Source: Segatella cerevisiae
GTDB taxonomy: Bacteria > Bacteroidota > Bacteroidia > Bacteroidales > Bacteroidaceae
Reading direction: 5' to 3'
Assembly (NCBI RefSeq): GCF_024054555.1
Contig: NZ_JAMXLY010000009.1
Location: 1-64,000, forward strand
DNA: 64,000 nucleotides
Shown here: piece by piece, positions 61,145 through 64,000 of the stretch
How positions within the stretch are numbered: the first letter of the stretch is position 1
How the letters are laid out: the number at the start of each line of letters is the position of its first letter
Made by a program: the position numbers and the translations under genes
The notes under the pieces: generated by a model
Seen by the model: only the letters and a program-made list of their open reading frames with translations
Database searches by the model: none
Told to the model about the DNA's origin: nothing

Positions 61145-63589
61145 ATGAGAGAACAAATAGATTGTTTTGTACCACATGCAATGCCTCAGTTGTCTGAAGC
61201 GACACTGAAAGCCTTATCCGATGACCCAATAGTTCGTCGCGTCATAGTGGAAGACGAAGGTTGTGATGTTTCAGGATTCGTTGCCTCTTCTGAGGCAATC
61301 CGTCAGATCGAAAGCAAGACAGAGGCAGACTATGTCCTCCTCTGTACTGAGCCGGCACCTTTGTCCCTCGGGCAGAATGCGCTCCGAAGGCTGGTGGCTG
61401 TAGCTTGTGACAGTGGTGCAGCTATGGTTTACAGTGATCGTTATTCTATGGTGGGAGGGCATCGTGTCAATCATCCTTCCATCGACTATCAGTTGGGTAG
61501 TGTCAGGGATGATTTTGATTTCGGTTCTCTGCTGTTGATCCGCTCTTCGAAACTTCATGCTTATATTTCAGACCGTTCTTCTGATGCGTCTGCCAAGGAT
61601 TATCAGTATGCTGCCCTTTATGATCTCCGACTCTTTCTGAGTCGTGAGGGCGGGAACCTTTTCCATCTGAATGAATACCTCTATACTGAGGAAGAGTTGG
61701 ACGACCGCAAGAGTGGAGAGAAACAGTTTGACTATGTCAATCCCAAAAATCGTGCGGTCCAGTTGGAGATGGAGCAGGCAGTGACCGCCCATCTCGGGAA
61801 AATCGGGGCATTGATAGACCCTTATAAGAATAAGCGGCCGGATTTCGACCATGCGGAATTCAAGAATGAGGCTTCTGTCATCATCCCTGTTTTCAACCGT
61901 GAGAAGACCATTGCCGATGCTGTCAAAAGTGCATTGAATCAGGAAACGTCCTTCAAATATAATGTGATCGTGGTCAACAACCACTCGACTGACCGTACAG
62001 GAGAGATCCTGGATGAACTCTTACGTTCTGAGCAGTCTTCACAGGGAGCATCGAACGGCCGTCTGGTGCTCATCGTTCCTCATCGCACCGATTTGGGTAT
62101 CGGGGGTTGCTGGAATGAAGCTGTCAACAGTGAGGCGTGTGGCCGTTTTGCCATGCAGTTGGATTCTGATGATCTCTATTCATCACCTCATACCGTCCAA
62201 CGCATTGTGGACACTTTCCGCAGGGAAGGAACTGCGATGGTTATCGGTTCATACAGAATGTGTGATTTCAATCTTCACACCTTGCCTCCAGGGTTGATCG
62301 ACCATGGAGAGTGGACGGATCAGAATGGCTGCAACAACGCTTTGCGGGTGAACGGCCTGGGATCTCCACGGGCATTCTTCACCCCTGCTATCCGTGAGAT
62401 AGGTTTCCCGAATACCAGTTATGGCGAGGATTATGCTGTGGGCTTGATCTTCAGTCGCCATTACAGGATAGGCAGGATCTTTGATGAACTCTATCTCTGT
62501 CGCAGATGGGGCGGAAACAGTGACGCCAATCTGAGCGTAGAGAAAACGAATGCGAATAACTTATATAAGGACCGTCTCAGGACACTTGAGATCTCTGCCC
62601 GCCAACAGTTGAATGCCCATCCCTCTACATCAGAGGAAAAAAAAAGCCTGGTAGATTTTTTTGAGCGCCAACTCACAGTCTGGCCGACGGTGAGGAAACG
62701 CTACCAAGATTTGAGCAACGTACAGACGAAAGTCTTGGATACTGACGTCCGTCTGCAGTTCAATCCTGCAAGGATCGTGTCCACAGGCGCAAAGATAGAT
62801 CAGAGCACACTCGCCCAACGGCCTTGTTTCCTCTGTGCCGAGAATCGTCCGGAGGAGCAGATGGAACTTCCTCAGGATAATGACTTCGAACTGTTGATCA
62901 ATCCGTATCCTATCCTGCCGGTTCATTTCACTCTTCCGAAAAGGGAGCATCAGCCTCAGAGAATATCAGTTTGTTATGCTGAGATGCACCGCCTGCTTGA
63001 GAAATATGCCGGACTGATGGTCTTCTACAATGGCCCTGAGTGTGGCGCTTCAGCACCTGACCATGCCCACTTACAGGCTGGGACAAGCGGAGTGATCCCT
63101 CTGCAAATTAATTGGAAAGAGTTGAGTGCCAAGAGTGAGCCGGTGGTAAAGTTGAATGCAGAAGAAGGAATCAGTATATGCCAGGATTTCATTGTCCCGT
63201 TCTTCATCATTCGGAGCAGGAGTGCGGAAAGCGATGATCGTCTCTTTGCCCAACTCTACAAAGCTCTCGCCGGCATCAGATCATGTGGCTCGGGCACATC
63301 ACATCCGGAGCCGATGATGAATATCGTTTCATGGAAGGACGGAGAGGACTATATCTCCGTTGTCATTCCGAGAAGGAAGCATCGCCCTGAGTGCTATTTC
63401 GCTACCGGAGAAAAGCAGTTCTTGGTATCCCCGGGGGCTCTGGATATGTCAGGGCTGATCATTACGCCCCGGAAAGAGGACTTTGAGAAACTTACGCTGG
63501 AGAAGGCTTCTGACATTCTCAAAGAATGCGGAGAAACGGATGAAGATATGGCAACAGTAGTCACTCTATTGCGGAAGAATAGCAAATAG
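61145..63589 (+). CDS. Glycosyltransferase family 2 fused to DUF4922 (nucleotidyltransferase-like)
   Basis: 814 residues. First part (1-220) of unclear fold. A GT2 domain from about 240 (ASVIIPVFNREKTIADAVKS, VVNNHSTDRTGEI, MQLDSDDLYSS with the DXD motif). Then from about 540 a DUF4922/HIT-like domain: CFLCAENRPEE (zinc or nucleotide region) and APDHAHLQAG (HxHxQ-like catalytic motif, as in GalT and Ap4A phosphorylase). The fusion could couple activated-sugar formation and transfer. Likely cytoplasmic. Leads straight into a SpoIID-like gene (8 bases). Confidence 0.8.
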   Translation: MREQIDCFVPHAMPQLSEATLKALSDDPIVRRVIVEDEGCDVSGFVASSEAIRQIESKTEADYVLLCTEPAPLSLGQNALRRLVAVACDSGAAMVYSDRYSMVGGHRVNHPSIDYQLGSVRDDFDFGSLLLIRSSKLHAYISDRSSDASAKDYQYAALYDLRLFLSREGGNLFHLNEYLYTEEELDDRKSGEKQFDYVNPKNRAVQLEMEQAVTAHLGKIGALIDPYKNKRPDFDHAEFKNEASVIIPVFNREKTIADAVKSALNQETSFKYNVIVVNNHSTDRTGEILDELLRSEQSSQGASNGRLVLIVPHRTDLGIGGCWNEAVNSEACGRFAMQLDSDDLYSSPHTVQRIVDTFRREGTAMVIGSYRMCDFNLHTLPPGLIDHGEWTDQNGCNNALRVNGLGSPRAFFTPAIREIGFPNTSYGEDYAVGLIFSRHYRIGRIFDELYLCRRWGGNSDANLSVEKTNANNLYKDRLRTLEISARQQLNAHPSTSEEKKSLVDFFERQLTVWPTVRKRYQDLSNVQTKVLDTDVRLQFNPARIVSTGAKIDQSTLAQRPCFLCAENRPEEQMELPQDNDFELLINPYPILPVHFTLPKREHQPQRISVCYAEMHRLLEKYAGLMVFYNGPECGASAPDHAHLQAGTSGVIPLQINWKELSAKSEPVVKLNAEEGISICQDFIVPFFIIRSRSAESDDRLFAQLYKALAGIRSCGSGTSHPEPMMNIVSWKDGEDYISVVIPRRKHRPECYFATGEKQFLVSPGALDMSGLIITPRKEDFEKLTLEKASDILKECGETDEDMATVVTLLRKNSK

Positions 63590-63597
63590 GAGATTTC

Positions 63598-64000
63598 ATG
63601 GACAAGACTTTTTCTACTCTAATCGTTACCGGACATCATGAGCCGGATGTGACTGTCGGCATTGTTTCTGCCACTCGGATGCATTTTGTCCTGAATGACG
63701 AGTACGTGATCGATGGCAATGCAGTGACCGGTGAACAGGACGTGAGTTGTTCTGGAGGAAAGATTCTCTGGCACGGTGAGGCGTATGGCCAACTCGCCTT
63801 TATTCCACGGAAACAGACGGCTTCTTTCTCTCTGGATGACGTGATGATCGGCGTAGGTTTCCATTGGGAGAGGACGGAGACGCAGGTGTTTCAAGGCGCA
63901 CTCAACTTTGTCATGAACGGGGATAAGTTGTGCGCCATCAATCAACTGCCTGTCGAGGATTACCTGAAAAGTGTCATCTCGAGTGAGATGAGCGCGACAT
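63598..64000 (+). CDS. SpoIID/LytB domain protein, N-terminal part (cut by window edge)
   Basis: The frame opens at ATG 63598, 8 bases after the previous stop, and continues past the window edge. It ends in NQLPVEDYLKSVISSEMSAT, the signature start of the SpoIID domain, whose members cut peptidoglycan glycan strands lacking peptide stems (lytic transglycosylases) or act in related wall steps. No signal peptide is evident in the first residues (MDKTFSTLIVTGHHEPDV). Probably co-transcribed with the GT2-DUF4922 gene. Confidence 0.8.
   Translation, partial: MDKTFSTLIVTGHHEPDVTVGIVSATRMHFVLNDEYVIDGNAVTGEQDVSCSGGKILWHGEAYGQLAFIPRKQTASFSLDDVMIGVGFHWERTETQVFQGALNFVMNGDKLCAINQLPVEDYLKSVISSEMSAT

Overview
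The window comes from a member of the phylum Bacteroidota, most likely order Bacteroidales and probably a Prevotella-like genus. Three things in the sequence support this. Most intergenic starts carry the Bacteroidetes -7 promoter box TAnnTTTG. The tmRNA tag reads GENNYALAA. The gene content is typical: DUF4369, DUF5689, DUF4922, TonB-dependent receptor, type B L31, GT2-DUF4922 fusion, HYC-type metal protein. Species assignment is inference.

Layout. 1-127: end of an IS982-like insertion sequence. 0.5-14.7 kb: housekeeping genes (DUF169 protein, formate-THF ligase, tRNA-Arg, AsnA, DnaX, FtsB-like protein, DUF4369 lipoprotein, dihydroorotase, stand-alone MetH activation domain, metallophosphoesterase, PlsC-type acyltransferase, polyprenol-phosphate mannose synthase). 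14.7-19.6 kb: Mfd and a TrpB2-type enzyme. 19.7-27.2 kb: a Cu/Ag-type metal efflux operon (HYC protein, CusA, TolC-like CusC, CusB with a heavy-metal-binding head, then a periplasmic HMA protein), preceded by a perfect 41-bp tandem duplication. 27.3-28.9 kb: two tandem glutathione peroxidases, one exported. 29.7-31.1 kb: two small lipoproteins. 31.1-38.7 kb: a probable extracellular nucleic-acid use locus (NUC1-type nuclease lipoprotein, two OB-fold lipoproteins, TonB-dependent receptor, secreted endonuclease/exonuclease/phosphatase), with the L31 gene inside it. 38.7-42.6 kb: uracil-DNA-glycosylase-like protein, uridine kinase, DUF308 protein, histidine phosphatase, a low-complexity secreted protein. 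42.9 kb: tmRNA. 43.3-53.1 kb: an accessory region with a type I restriction-modification system (hsdM-hsdS-hsdR), decayed gene fragments and several short-repeat arrays. 54-61 kb: tRNA-His and a minus-strand operon rlmN-pdxA-flippase-sigma-54 activator-lptE-TPR-secG. 61-64 kb: a glycosyltransferase/DUF4922 fusion and the start of a SpoIID-like gene.

Most unusual observations. (1) Two related intergenic elements (3158-3418 and 51986-52262) share a left flank and a 23-bp repeat period, but the palindromic words forming their hairpins are completely different, and pairing is kept at the same place. That is the pattern expected of a structure-conserved element. A third array (29213-29279) also has a 23-bp period with an inverted unit. 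(2) HsdS is an exact 600-bp-period tandem duplication with near-identical target-recognition domains, predicting a symmetric recognition site. (3) The restriction locus is bracketed by about 87-bp imperfect direct repeats, and the right copy begins exactly where a decayed ATP-binding (AlbA-type) gene loses homology. (4) Nucleases, OB-fold lipoproteins and a TonB receptor cluster as a putative extracellular DNA/RNA scavenging system. All family assignments come from reading motifs; no database search was run.
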